The translations under genes and the position numbers were made by a program. The notes beneath the pieces were generated by a model. It ran no database searches, was not told the origin of the DNA, and worked only from the letters and a program-made list of their open reading frames with translations. 16,817 nt of DNA from positions 1 through 16,817 of the forward strand of contig CAKUJH010000053.1 of assembly GCA_934661375.1 (NCBI GenBank), written 5' to 3'. The stretch's first letter is position 1. Every line of letters begins with the position of its first letter. Shown here one piece after another: positions 1-7,942 of the stretch. Source of the stretch: an uncultured Victivallales bacterium (GTDB lineage: Bacteria > Verrucomicrobiota > Lentisphaeria > Victivallales > UBA1829).

Positions 1-2
1 AC

Positions 3-1994
3 ATACAGGAACAGGTGGAAAATCTGGCAGCGGCGACGCAGGAATGTCTGCTGCGGATTGCAGACAATCCGGAACAGAAAAAGAAGCTGGATCTTCCGTT
101 CAAAAAGGCATTGCTGAAAGGAATTCTGAGCGAACCGGTTTTCTCCAATCTGAAAAACAAAGAATGGATCACCATTGTGGATCTGAACAACCGCCGTTAC
201 AGCATTCAGGCGGAAAATCAGCAGATTCCGCAGAGCTGTGCGCATAAGATTGTGGAAAAAGCCCTGGAATATTACACATATCCGGGGAAAAACAGCATAA
301 TTCAGAACATTGCCCGTTGCCTGGAAACCATTCTGGCGAACGGGAATCTGTTTCTGGATCAGGATTACACCGACGCTCTGAAAAAACGCAAACTGAAACC
401 GCTGGACGATGAAAACACCATCCGTCAGTACATTCATAAAGACAGCCTTATCATGAAAAAAGGCGATATTGTGACGAAAGACATCCAGGAACGCGTGAAA
501 GCGTATCGTGAACAGCTGATGAAAACCAGCCGGGGACTGAATATCTACAAAGTGATCCGGGAAAACATTCTGCTGTGTCTGGCAGTGATTCTGGCAATGG
601 GGATGTATCTGTTCCGGGTGCAGCCGGCTTTTGTGCGGAGCAACCGTTCGCTGTGGCTGCTGGGGCTGATCACGATTCTGTCGCTGCTGCTGAACAAAGT
701 TTTTCTGGAAGGATTTCTGCGGCTGACCCAGCATCAGATTGCCATTCCGTACGACATGCTGTATTTTGCCCTGCCGATCGGTCTGTCCTCCATTCTGGTG
801 GCAGTCATATTCGGTGTGCGGACCGCATTTTTTGTCAGCTTCTTCGTGTCGCTGATCTCTGCACTGCCGATGGAAAACCAGTTTCAGATGGTCATTGCGG
901 GACTGCTGATCAATTCCGGCGGAGCAATTGCCGTGCGGAACGTCAAGAATTACCGGAGCTTCTTTGTCCGGGGATTTCTGGGTACGGCATTGTCCTCGCT
1001 GCTGGTTGCATGTGTCTTTTATCTGAAAGTGAATCCGGGTCCGGAACTGCTGAAATGGCTGGTGCTGTTTCCGTTTGTTACGGGAATGCTGACCGCGGTG
1101 CTGGCACAGCTGCTGCTGTATCTGCTGGAACTGGTGTTTGACGTCAACACCGCCATGTCACTGCAAATCTGCGCGGACCGTAACCATCCGCTGTTGAAGG
1201 AACTGCAGGAAAAAGCGCCGGGAACTTATCATCATTGTGAATCGGTTGCGCAGCTGGCAAAAACCGCGGCGGCAGATGCGGGACTGGATCCCATCAAGGC
1301 GGAAGTCTGCGCCTTGTTCCATGACGTCGGGAAGCTGGAACAGCCGGAATATTTCACGGAAAACAATCCGGGGAAAGATGCGCACAAGGAATTGAACGAT
1401 CCGCATATGAGCGCAATCATTATCCGCAGTCATGTAACGGAATTCGGTCCGGAGCTTGCCCGCAAGTACAAACTGAAAAAAATTCTGCGGGATACCATCA
1501 TCCAGCATCACGGGACCAGTTTTGTCGGCAATTTCTATCAGAAAGCACTGGATGCGGAATGGGAAAAAGCATTGAAACAGGCAAAGGAACGGGTGCTTGC
1601 TCCGGATCAGGCGCAGGCTCTGGCGGAAACACTGGTACAGCCGCAGCTGGAAAAAATCAAAGTGGAGGATTACCGGTATCCGGGACCGCTGCCGTCGGAC
1701 AAGGAAATCTGTCTGGTCATGCTGGCGGACTGCTGCGAAGCGGCATCACGCAGTATGGAAAAAACGCAGGATAAAATTGAAACACTGGTCAACAGCATAT
1801 TCCAGAACAAAGCACGGGATGGGCAGCTGGACAATTCGCAACTGACGCAAAAAGAGCTGGCGATCGTCAAAAAAAGTTTCATCAGCACACTGATTACCAT
1901 GAATCATGCGCGGATAGCAACTCATCCGAAGGAAGAAAAAAAATATGAAGATGATTTATTCGTGGCGGCCGGAAAAAAAATACCGGCGCCCTGA
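3..1994 (+). CDS. 7TM-HD phosphodiesterase, PgpH-type (5' truncated by window edge)
   Basis: Probable membrane phosphodiesterase that hydrolyses the second messenger c-di-AMP, by family resemblance to PgpH. The frame is open to the window edge. A GTG at 15 could be read as a start, but the PgpH extracellular domain is normally longer than what precedes the membrane segments, so the true start is probably upstream. In order: a soluble N-terminal part, about seven hydrophobic segments (roughly nt 560-1150), then an HD domain. The HD domain shows HH at nt 1230-1235, FHDVGK with the HD pair at 1320-1325, a DPHMSA block near 1400, QHHG near 1504 and YPGPLPSDKE followed by MLADCCEAASRS near 1675-1750. 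This order is characteristic of the PgpH/HDIG family. The last 50 nt overlap ybeY in another frame, the classical HD-ybeY neighbourhood. The family is clear; the substrate is inferred, and no gene symbol is given because the substrate is unproven. Confidence 0.9.
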   Translation: MQEQVENLAAATQECLLRIADNPEQKKKLDLPFKKALLKGILSEPVFSNLKNKEWITIVDLNNRRYSIQAENQQIPQSCAHKIVEKALEYYTYPGKNSIIQNIARCLETILANGNLFLDQDYTDALKKRKLKPLDDENTIRQYIHKDSLIMKKGDIVTKDIQERVKAYREQLMKTSRGLNIYKVIRENILLCLAVILAMGMYLFRVQPAFVRSNRSLWLLGLITILSLLLNKVFLEGFLRLTQHQIAIPYDMLYFALPIGLSSILVAVIFGVRTAFFVSFFVSLISALPMENQFQMVIAGLLINSGGAIAVRNVKNYRSFFVRGFLGTALSSLLVACVFYLKVNPGPELLKWLVLFPFVTGMLTAVLAQLLLYLLELVFDVNTAMSLQICADRNHPLLKELQEKAPGTYHHCESVAQLAKTAAADAGLDPIKAEVCALFHDVGKLEQPEYFTENNPGKDAHKELNDPHMSAIIIRSHVTEFGPELARKYKLKKILRDTIIQHHGTSFVGNFYQKALDAEWEKALKQAKERVLAPDQAQALAETLVQPQLEKIKVEDYRYPGPLPSDKEICLVMLADCCEAASRSMEKTQDKIETLVNSIFQNKARDGQLDNSQLTQKELAIVKKSFISTLITMNHARIATHPKEEKKYEDDLFVAAGKKIPAP

Positions 1995-2457
1995 AAAGAA
2001 AAAACTGACAGCTTTTGCGGAAGCCGCGGCGGAAATAACCAACAGCGGCATCAATGGAACGCTGTCCTTTTCCTGTGTCGCCGCAGAAGAAATGGCGGAA
2101 ATCAATCAGGCGTATGTGGGACATACCGGTCCGACGGATGTGATCTGTTTCGATTACCGGGAATCCCGGAGCGAGCTTCCGGATACCGGCGATCCGGATG
2201 ACGATGTGGAAGTGGAGATCATTGTATGTCCCGCGGTTGCCGAACGGGAAGCGGCGAAACGCAGTCTGCCCTATTCACGGGAAGTCGTGCTGTATCTGGT
2301 GCATGGACTGCTTCATGCGTCAGGGCAGGATGATCTGAAACCGGAGCTGAAGCGTATCATGCGCCGGAAAGAAGCCGCGGCTCTCCGCAAACTGTCGGAA
2401 AAATTCAATCTGGATAAAATTTTTCCGGCTCCAACTGAAACAACGGAAAATATATGA
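1945..2457 (+). CDS. ybeY: Endoribonuclease YbeY (rRNA maturation factor)
   Basis: Single-strand-specific metalloendoribonuclease acting in 16S rRNA 3'-end maturation and ribosome quality control. The protein is 170 aa, usual for the family. An early SWRP segment is followed by the signature HGLLHASGQDD (nt 2302-2334). In E. coli the equivalent is H-x3-H-x5-H with three zinc-binding His; here the third position is Asp. As I recall, Asp at this position also occurs in Bacteroidetes and related lineages, so activity is probably kept. The start at 1945 follows AAGGA at 1929-1933 with an 11-nt gap; the next ATG (1951) is too far from it. The gene begins 50 nt before the upstream phosphodiesterase gene ends and its stop overlaps the next start as ATGA, so it depends on its neighbours for transcription and probably for translational coupling. 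Confidence 0.93.
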   Translation: MKMIYSWRPEKKYRRPEKKKLTAFAEAAAEITNSGINGTLSFSCVAAEEMAEINQAYVGHTGPTDVICFDYRESRSELPDTGDPDDDVEVEIIVCPAVAEREAAKRSLPYSREVVLYLVHGLLHASGQDDLKPELKRIMRRKEAAALRKLSEKFNLDKIFPAPTETTENI

Positions 2458-3734
2458 GTATAGTACTGAGCATTTTCATTGTCAGCTTTATTATGTTTGT
2501 GATTCTGTTCACCGCCTTCGAGGCGTTTGACCGTCTTTCCGGCGGACAGATCATGAAACTGGAAGAATCCGATCCGGAACTGGCGGCGCGGCTGAACGGC
2601 TGGCTGGAAAAATCGGATTCGATCCGTTCGGTTTTCAAACTGATGCTGTTCATCCTGGTGTCGGTGCTGGGAATGTTTTCCTTTGTGCTGGTGCAGAGCT
2701 GGACAGGGGAATGGTCTGATCCGTGGAAACTGCCGTTCATCATCGGAGCCATCATTGTATTCTGGTCCATCGGGGAATTCTGCGCGCTGCTTCTGCTTTA
2801 CCGTTCGGATCTCTGGGCATTGCGGGTGACGATTCCCGGCATCCTGCTGATTGCCAATACCGTGCTGCTGCCGTTCACGGTTCTGAGCCGGAAACTGCGC
2901 GAGAACGCGGAAGACTGGCGGGATGAGGAAGCTCCGGAACAGCGGGTCAGCACGGAAGACGAAATTCTTTCCGTGGTGGAAAACTACGGTGAACATGAAG
3001 ACGACGATCTGGAAGAAGGCGAGAAACGGATGATCAAGGGAATTCTGGATCTCGGCGATATGTCCGTGCGGGAAATCATGACCCCGCGCGTGGATGTGGA
3101 AGCCATCCCGGCTTCGGCGTCCATCCGGGAAGCCAAGAAAATGTTCATAGCCACCGGACACAGCCGCATTCCGATTTACGGCCGCTCCGTGGATGAAATC
3201 CGCGGCATCATCTACGCCAAGGACTTCATCGACGAAAAAGCGCTGGAAGGAAAGACTCTGGACCAGCTTTCGCACAAACCGCTGTTCATCCCGGAAACCA
3301 AGGAAGTGGGTGATCTGCTGGAAGAAATCCGGCGTCTGCACAACCATTTTGCGGTCATCATTGACGAATACGGCGGAACTGCGGGAATCGTTACCTTCGA
3401 GGACATCATTGAGGAAATCGTGGGAGATGTTCAGGATGAATACGACAACGAGGAAGAGGAAAAGCACAAGCCGCAGCTGCAGCCGGACGGTTCGATAATA
3501 TTCGAAGCGCGCACCCTGATTTCGGAAGTGAACGAAATTCTGGATTCGGACATTCCGGACACGGATGCGGCAGACACCATCGGCGGTTATGTCTGTTCGG
3601 AACTGGGCAGAATCCCGGAAGAAGGCGAAGAATTCCATTTCAAGGGAAACACGCTGACCGCTTATATTGTCAAAGCAGACAAGCGGAAAATACTGAAACT
3701 GAAAATCAAAGGAAACAACCATGAAGAAAAATAG
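2454..3734 (+). CDS. CNNM/CorC-type membrane protein: DUF21-like, CBS pair, CorC_HlyC domain
   Basis: Member of the hemolysin C / CorC / CNNM family, linked to Mg2+ (and Co2+) transport or homeostasis at the inner membrane. The protein is 426 aa. Hydrophobic segments near residues 3-22, 60-82, 92-115 and 123-145 form a rather divergent DUF21-like membrane domain. A tandem CBS pair follows, the first opening with MTPRVDVEAIP at residue 209 and the second carrying DEYGGTAGIVTFEDI. The CBS domains are adenine-nucleotide sensors in this family. The C-terminus has the CorC_HlyC domain with FEARTLISEVNEIL and DTIGGYV. An acidic linker (DEYDNEEEE) joins the CBS pair to this domain. The start overlaps the ybeY stop as ATGA, with little Shine-Dalgarno of its own, implying translational coupling. 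Pairing with ybeY is very common (ybeY-ybeX in E. coli). The transported ion cannot be read from sequence. Confidence 0.9.
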   Translation: MSIVLSIFIVSFIMFVILFTAFEAFDRLSGGQIMKLEESDPELAARLNGWLEKSDSIRSVFKLMLFILVSVLGMFSFVLVQSWTGEWSDPWKLPFIIGAIIVFWSIGEFCALLLLYRSDLWALRVTIPGILLIANTVLLPFTVLSRKLRENAEDWRDEEAPEQRVSTEDEILSVVENYGEHEDDDLEEGEKRMIKGILDLGDMSVREIMTPRVDVEAIPASASIREAKKMFIATGHSRIPIYGRSVDEIRGIIYAKDFIDEKALEGKTLDQLSHKPLFIPETKEVGDLLEEIRRLHNHFAVIIDEYGGTAGIVTFEDIIEEIVGDVQDEYDNEEEEKHKPQLQPDGSIIFEARTLISEVNEILDSDIPDTDAADTIGGYVCSELGRIPEEGEEFHFKGNTLTAYIVKADKRKILKLKIKGNNHEEK

Positions 3735-4434
3735 AAACATGATTCTGCTGCACCTGCATCTTTCCAACCGCATGTGCCGTCATTTTCTGCGTTTCCGTCT
3801 GAAAGGACTGTTGCTGACCGGGCTGTTTGTAGTGGTTCCGTTTCTGGCGGCACTCTGGATGACCTGGTGGGTTTACGATATGCTGACCGTCTGGGCAATC
3901 GGGCTGGCGGGCAAAATGAATCTGCCGGGACTGGAAGGCGGCAGCAATTCGTTCTGGATCAAGCAGGGAATCCGCCTGATTGCACTGATTCTGATGATTA
4001 TTGTTCTGCTGGTGATCGGACAGCTGGCGAAATGGACGCTGGGCAAACGTCTCATCAATCTGGGGCAGACCGTTCTGCTGCACCTGCCGCTGGCGAATTT
4101 CATTTATTCCACGTGCAAACAGATCGGCGATGCGGTACGCTCATCCAGCGGCGGCATGTTCCGGCAGGTGGTCATGTTTGAATATCCGACATCCGGTTCC
4201 TACGCAATCGGGTTCGTCACCAACGAAAACAAGGATCCCTTTGAAATTACCGACAAACTGGGGAAACCGGTGGTAAGCATTTTCATGCCGACAACGCCGA
4301 ACCCGACCAGCGGTTTTCTGCTGCTGGTTCCGCGCGAAAAATGCACCTTTCTGGACATGAGCGTGGCGGATGCCATGAAGATGATTGTCAGTGTCGGCAC
4401 CGTTCTTCCCGGACAGCAGCCCCCGGAACACTGA
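3721..4434 (+). CDS. DUF502 family inner-membrane protein
   Basis: Conserved membrane protein of the DUF502 family; molecular role unknown. The protein is 237 aa with transmembrane segments near residues 29-54 and 83-102. The family hallmarks follow: RQVVMFEYPTSGSYAIGFVT around residues 148-166, and PTTPNPTSGFLLLVPRE from residue 190, then LDMSVADAMKMIVSVG. The start at 3721 is preceded by AAAGGA, with AGGA ending about six bases upstream, and overlaps the preceding gene by 14 nt. Codon 7 is also ATG but lies further from that site. It is the last gene of the tightly overlapping phosphodiesterase-ybeY-CBS cluster, which suggests an envelope or membrane-related role, though this is only context. 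Family assignment is strong; no function should be inferred. Confidence 0.9.
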   Translation: MKKNRNMILLHLHLSNRMCRHFLRFRLKGLLLTGLFVVVPFLAALWMTWWVYDMLTVWAIGLAGKMNLPGLEGGSNSFWIKQGIRLIALILMIIVLLVIGQLAKWTLGKRLINLGQTVLLHLPLANFIYSTCKQIGDAVRSSSGGMFRQVVMFEYPTSGSYAIGFVTNENKDPFEITDKLGKPVVSIFMPTTPNPTSGFLLLVPREKCTFLDMSVADAMKMIVSVGTVLPGQQPPEH

Positions 4435-4540
4435 GTTTTCTGAACGAACTTTTTGCCGGCGCTGTTGTCATAACAGAACCGGAAGGCTGTTTCTGTCTCT
4501 GAATATCCGTAAAAAAACGGGGGAAAATCGTTTTGACGTA

Positions 4541-4568
4541 TTGCAAAATGAAAAAACGGTGATACAGT
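4541..4568 (+). promoter_or_regulatory. Candidate promoter for lon
   Basis: In the 173-nt gap before lon, TTGCAA (4541-4546) and TACAGT (4563-4568) are spaced by 16 nt, each matching 4 of 6 consensus positions. The -10 box carries an upstream TG (4560-4561) as in extended -10 promoters. TTGACG at 4533-4538 is a better -35 box but sits too far away. I saw no CIRCE inverted repeat and no clear sigma-32 element, although lon is often heat-inducible. The rest of the gap holds only a short imperfect hairpin (4453-4467) without a T-run. Confidence 0.3.
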
Positions 4569-4607
4569 CATGGCAAATTACACAACGCAAGAAAGCGAGG
4601 CGCTTGT

Positions 4608-7142
4608 ATGGACGAAGAGAAAAAAGACAATATTGCAGAAAATACCAATATGAATCCGGCGGTCAACCCGGTGCATGAAGTCGGCGACAGCGATACCGGA
4701 GAAATAGCCGACATCACAGTCGCGCCAGCCATCACACAACCCGGCGTGGTGCTGTTCCCCTACGCCCTGACTCCGCTGGTGCTGGACAATCCGAAAATCA
4801 TTGCCCTGGTGGAAAAAGCGGCGGCGGGCGACCGTCTCATCACGGTGTTTCCTGAAATGCCGGATGCTAAAACGCCAGTCTCTGATGTGCAGGGAATTGA
4901 ACTGAACCCGGATTCCTTCGAGCTGGACAAGCACCAGGTTTCCGAAACCGGCGTGCTGTGCCGGCTGGTTAAATCGCTCAAATTCCCGGACGGCACGGTT
5001 CGGGTGCTGATGCGCGGACTGTCGCGTGTCCGTTTCCAGAGCAAGCCGGATGATGATGACTCGCAGGTGCGCGTCCAGCGTATTCCGCAGGATATCGACA
5101 ACAGCATCGAGACGGTGGCAATGGTTCGCAATGCGGTCAAACAGTTTCAGGAAATTGTGTCGTTCTCTCCGAATTTTCCGGAAGAACTCAAAATTGCCAT
5201 CATCAACCTGACGGACAACACCCGCATTGCCGATCTGATTGCGGACACGCTCAACATCACGTACATTGAGAAACTCGCCATTCTGACTCTGCCGAAACTG
5301 CAGGACCGTCTGCATCTGCTGACCATTCTGCTGAACCGTGAAGTGGAAGTGCTGCGTCTCGGCTCGGAAATCCAGTCGCAGGTGCATAACGCCATGAGCA
5401 AATCCCAGCGGGAATTTTTCCTGCGGGAACAGCTCCGCACCATCAAAGAGGAACTCGGTGAAGGCAACCGCAATCCGGATATTGTCAACATTGAAGAACG
5501 CATGGCGAAACTGGATCTGCCGGAAAACATTGTCGAGCTGCTGAAAAAGGAAACCGAACGGCTGGAAATGATTCCGCAGGCAGCCGCGGAATACAACATC
5601 GCCTACACTTATATCGACTGGATTCTGTCGGTACCGTGGAATAATTTCACGGAAGACCGTCTGGATATTGCCGAAGCGGCAAAGATTCTGGACCGCGACC
5701 ACTACGGTCTGAAAGACGTCAAGGAACGTATTCTGGAATTTCTGTCTGTTCTGCAGCTCAAAAAAGACCGCAAAGCTCCGATCATCTGTTTTGTCGGACC
5801 TCCGGGCGTGGGTAAAACCTCTCTGGGGAAATCCATCGCGGAAGCCATGGGACGCAAATTCGTGCGCATTTCGCTGGGCGGAGTGCGGGACGAAGCGGAA
5901 ATCCGCGGACATCGCCGCACTTATATCGGCGCCCTGCCCGGCCGCATTATCCAGGGGATGAAAAAAGCCGGAACCTCCAATCCTGTTTTCATGCTGGATG
6001 AAATCGACAAACTCGGCAACGATTTCCGGGGCGATCCCGCCGCGGCTCTGCTGGAAGTGCTGGACCCGCAGCAGAACAGCACATTCAACGACCATTATCT
6101 GGAAATTGATTACGACCTCAGTTCCGTGATGTTCATCGCCACGGCGAATATCTCCGACACGATTCCCGCACCGCTCCTCGACCGAATGGACGTGGTCCGG
6201 CTGCCGGGATATACCGCCACGGAAAAGAAACATATCGCGGAACAGTTTCTCATCCCGCGTCAGCTGGAGGAAAACGGATTCAAAGACCGGAATGTGGTTT
6301 TCAAATCCGATGCGGTGGACGAACTCATTAATTACTATACCCGTGAAGCGGGTGTCCGGCAGCTCGAACGCACTATCGGACAGGTCTGCCGCAAACTGGC
6401 GCGCGAAATCGTGGAAGGTTCGCGACAGAATGACAGAATCGAAATCAATGCAAAAGAAATCCGGCATCTGCTCGGCGCCCGGAAATTCCTCATGGATGAA
6501 GCCATGCAGAAACCGGAAATCGGCGTGGCGACCGGCATGGCGTGGACCAGTGTCGGCGGAACTATTCTGCAGGTGGAAGCTGTCTCCATGCCCGGCAAAG
6601 GGGATCTCAAACTCACCGGCTCGCTCGGCAACGTCATGAAGGAAAGCGCTCTGGCGGCGTTCAGCTATATCAAAGGACATGCAAAAGAACTGGGCATCAA
6701 CAGCAAGCTCTTTGAAAAGAACGATTTCCATATCCATGTTCCGGACGGAGCCACCCCGAAAGACGGACCGTCCGCCGGCGTCACGCTGACCACGGCGCTG
6801 GTTTCGCTGCTGACCGGCAGACCGGTCCGACCGGACTTCTCCATGACCGGGGAAATCAATCTGCGCGGTAAAGTAACAGCCATCGGCGGAGTCAAGGAAA
6901 AATCCATCGGCGCGCTCCGGGCGGGGATTCACAATATCATTCTGCCGGAAGAAAACCGCAAGGATCTGGAAGATATTCCTGAAGATGTGATGAAACAGGT
7001 CAAATTTCATTTTGTCTCGGAAATTCCGCAGGTGCTGGAACTGATGCTGATGAAACCGGAAAAGAAAACGGCTGCGAAAAAATCCGTTCCCGCCAGAACG
7101 TCTGCCGCACGGAAAAACACCCGCAAAGGAGCGGCAAAATGA
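4608..7142 (+). CDS. lon: ATP-dependent protease La (Lon)
   Basis: Cytoplasmic AAA+ serine protease that degrades misfolded and short-lived regulatory proteins. The protein is 844 aa against about 784 in E. coli. Order: an acidic N-terminal extension of about 40 residues, the LON substrate-binding domain beginning around VVLFPYALTPLVL, a helical region, then the AAA+ module. Walker A is GPPGVGKT at residues 397-404 and Walker B is FMLDEIDK with D464-E465. The proteolytic domain has the catalytic Ser in PKDGPSAG (S722) and Lys in GGVKEK (K765), the same 43-residue spacing as in E. coli. The last 30 or so residues form a Lys/Arg/Ala-rich tail not found in E. coli Lon. GCGAGG at 4595-4600 supports the start. 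The stop overlaps the next gene as ATGA, so the LolA-like protein is co-expressed. All catalytic motifs are intact. Confidence 0.97.
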   Translation: MDEEKKDNIAENTNMNPAVNPVHEVGDSDTGEIADITVAPAITQPGVVLFPYALTPLVLDNPKIIALVEKAAAGDRLITVFPEMPDAKTPVSDVQGIELNPDSFELDKHQVSETGVLCRLVKSLKFPDGTVRVLMRGLSRVRFQSKPDDDDSQVRVQRIPQDIDNSIETVAMVRNAVKQFQEIVSFSPNFPEELKIAIINLTDNTRIADLIADTLNITYIEKLAILTLPKLQDRLHLLTILLNREVEVLRLGSEIQSQVHNAMSKSQREFFLREQLRTIKEELGEGNRNPDIVNIEERMAKLDLPENIVELLKKETERLEMIPQAAAEYNIAYTYIDWILSVPWNNFTEDRLDIAEAAKILDRDHYGLKDVKERILEFLSVLQLKKDRKAPIICFVGPPGVGKTSLGKSIAEAMGRKFVRISLGGVRDEAEIRGHRRTYIGALPGRIIQGMKKAGTSNPVFMLDEIDKLGNDFRGDPAAALLEVLDPQQNSTFNDHYLEIDYDLSSVMFIATANISDTIPAPLLDRMDVVRLPGYTATEKKHIAEQFLIPRQLEENGFKDRNVVFKSDAVDELINYYTREAGVRQLERTIGQVCRKLAREIVEGSRQNDRIEINAKEIRHLLGARKFLMDEAMQKPEIGVATGMAWTSVGGTILQVEAVSMPGKGDLKLTGSLGNVMKESALAAFSYIKGHAKELGINSKLFEKNDFHIHVPDGATPKDGPSAGVTLTTALVSLLTGRPVRPDFSMTGEINLRGKVTAIGGVKEKSIGALRAGIHNIILPEENRKDLEDIPEDVMKQVKFHFVSEIPQVLELMLMKPEKKTAAKKSVPARTSAARKNTRKGAAK

Positions 7143-7867
7143 AGAAACTCCTCCCCGCTTTGTTGTGCCTGTTCGCCGCATTCAGCTTTTTGCTGAACGG
7201 AGCAGACAAAGTTTCTCCGGAAAACTGGACTGCGGAAGATTTTCTGATGCGGGTACGCAATCCGCCCGGACGTGATTCCTGGGCGTCGATGAAAGGAACT
7301 GCACAGCATCGCCGGGAAGGCGCGCGGCCGGTCAAGGCTTCGATTGAAATGGGAATTTTCTTCACCCCGGTGCGGACGCTGGCACAGATCCGTTTCAACA
7401 GCAGCGAAATCTACACGATCGGACAATCCTACGGCAAGGACGGCTCCACCAGTGTAGACAGCAGAATCAAGAACAATGCAAAGCCGCAGATCGGTATTTA
7501 CGGCATCACGCCGGAAGATCTGGCGATGAGTTTTCTGTACTGGGATTTCCGCAAGGAATTTCCGCGTGAAACGGTCAGAGGACAGGATTGCCGGGTCTTT
7601 CTGCTGGCGTCCAAAGACGGCAGGGAAACGGTGAAGGCTGCCATCAGCTGTGACTATTTTTTCCCGCTTCGGGCGGAATGGTTCCGTGGGAATGAAACGG
7701 TTCCTGTCCGCAAACTGGAAGCCGCCGCGTTCAAAAAAGAACAGGACTACTGGTTTGTCAGCAAACTGCTGTTGAGCGGGAAGGACTGGAATACCACGAT
7801 CCGTTTCCCGGAAGTTGCCGCCGGACAATTCAATGGACAGCTGCCGCAGGGAGTGTTCACGGAATAA
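7139..7867 (+). CDS. Secreted LolA-like (outer-membrane lipoprotein-sorting) protein
   Basis: Probable periplasmic protein of 242 aa resembling the LolA-like, outer-membrane lipoprotein-sorting family. A signal peptide is visible: MKK, a hydrophobic core (LLPALLCLFAAFSFLL), then NGAD with likely cleavage near residues 20-22. The mature part alternates beta-strand-like segments. It includes GITPEDLAMSFLYWDF, RGQDCRVFLLAS, FPLRAEWF and DYWFVSKLLL, the order seen in LolA-like proteins where a signature strand is followed by a model of the lipid-binding barrel. No Cys follows the signal core, so it is probably soluble rather than a lipoprotein. An excellent ribosome site (AAAGGAG, 7125-7131, 7-nt gap) lies inside the lon 3' end. 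If correct, it would carry lipoproteins or lipid-like ligands across the periplasm. The family call is from memory of motif order only and is moderate. Confidence 0.6.
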   Translation: MKKLLPALLCLFAAFSFLLNGADKVSPENWTAEDFLMRVRNPPGRDSWASMKGTAQHRREGARPVKASIEMGIFFTPVRTLAQIRFNSSEIYTIGQSYGKDGSTSVDSRIKNNAKPQIGIYGITPEDLAMSFLYWDFRKEFPRETVRGQDCRVFLLASKDGRETVKAAISCDYFFPLRAEWFRGNETVPVRKLEAAAFKKEQDYWFVSKLLLSGKDWNTTIRFPEVAAGQFNGQLPQGVFTE

Positions 7868-7888
7868 AGTACATTGACAGCGATTCAG

Positions 7889-7930
7889 AAAACGGTCATC
7901 TGCTCTGCCGCGGATGACCGTTTTATTTTG
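7889..7930. terminator. Bidirectional Rho-independent terminator
   Basis: A perfect 12-bp stem, AAAACGGTCATC (7889-7900) and GATGACCGTTTT (7913-7924), closes a 12-nt loop and is followed by ATTTTG. The A-run on the left arm gives a T-run for the opposite strand. It lies between two convergent genes, 21 nt after the LolA-like stop and 18 nt past the rarA stop, so it can end both transcription units. Confidence 0.92.
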
Positions 7931-7942
7931 AGTAGAAACAGT

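Noticed and set aside
2313..3773. Minus-strand open frame of 486 codons opposite the CBS protein gene
   Set aside because: Same Phe/His/Arg/Gln-rich shadow pattern; the plus strand encodes a clear CorC/CNNM protein with ATGA coupling to ybeY.
4453..4467. Terminator after the DUF502 gene
   Set aside because: CTGTT/AACAG gives only a 5-bp stem with no following T-run.
4570..4653. 27-codon upstream ORF overlapping the lon start
   Set aside because: It has no good ribosome site, and if the candidate promoter is right the transcript starts after its ATG. It could matter only if transcription begins further upstream.
4578..7181. Minus-strand open frame of 867 codons opposite the whole of lon
   Set aside because: lon is intact with all catalytic motifs. 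The opposite-strand frame has no recognisable domain and a low-complexity composition rich in His, Phe, Arg and Gln, as expected from the codon bias of lon leaving the complement free of stops.
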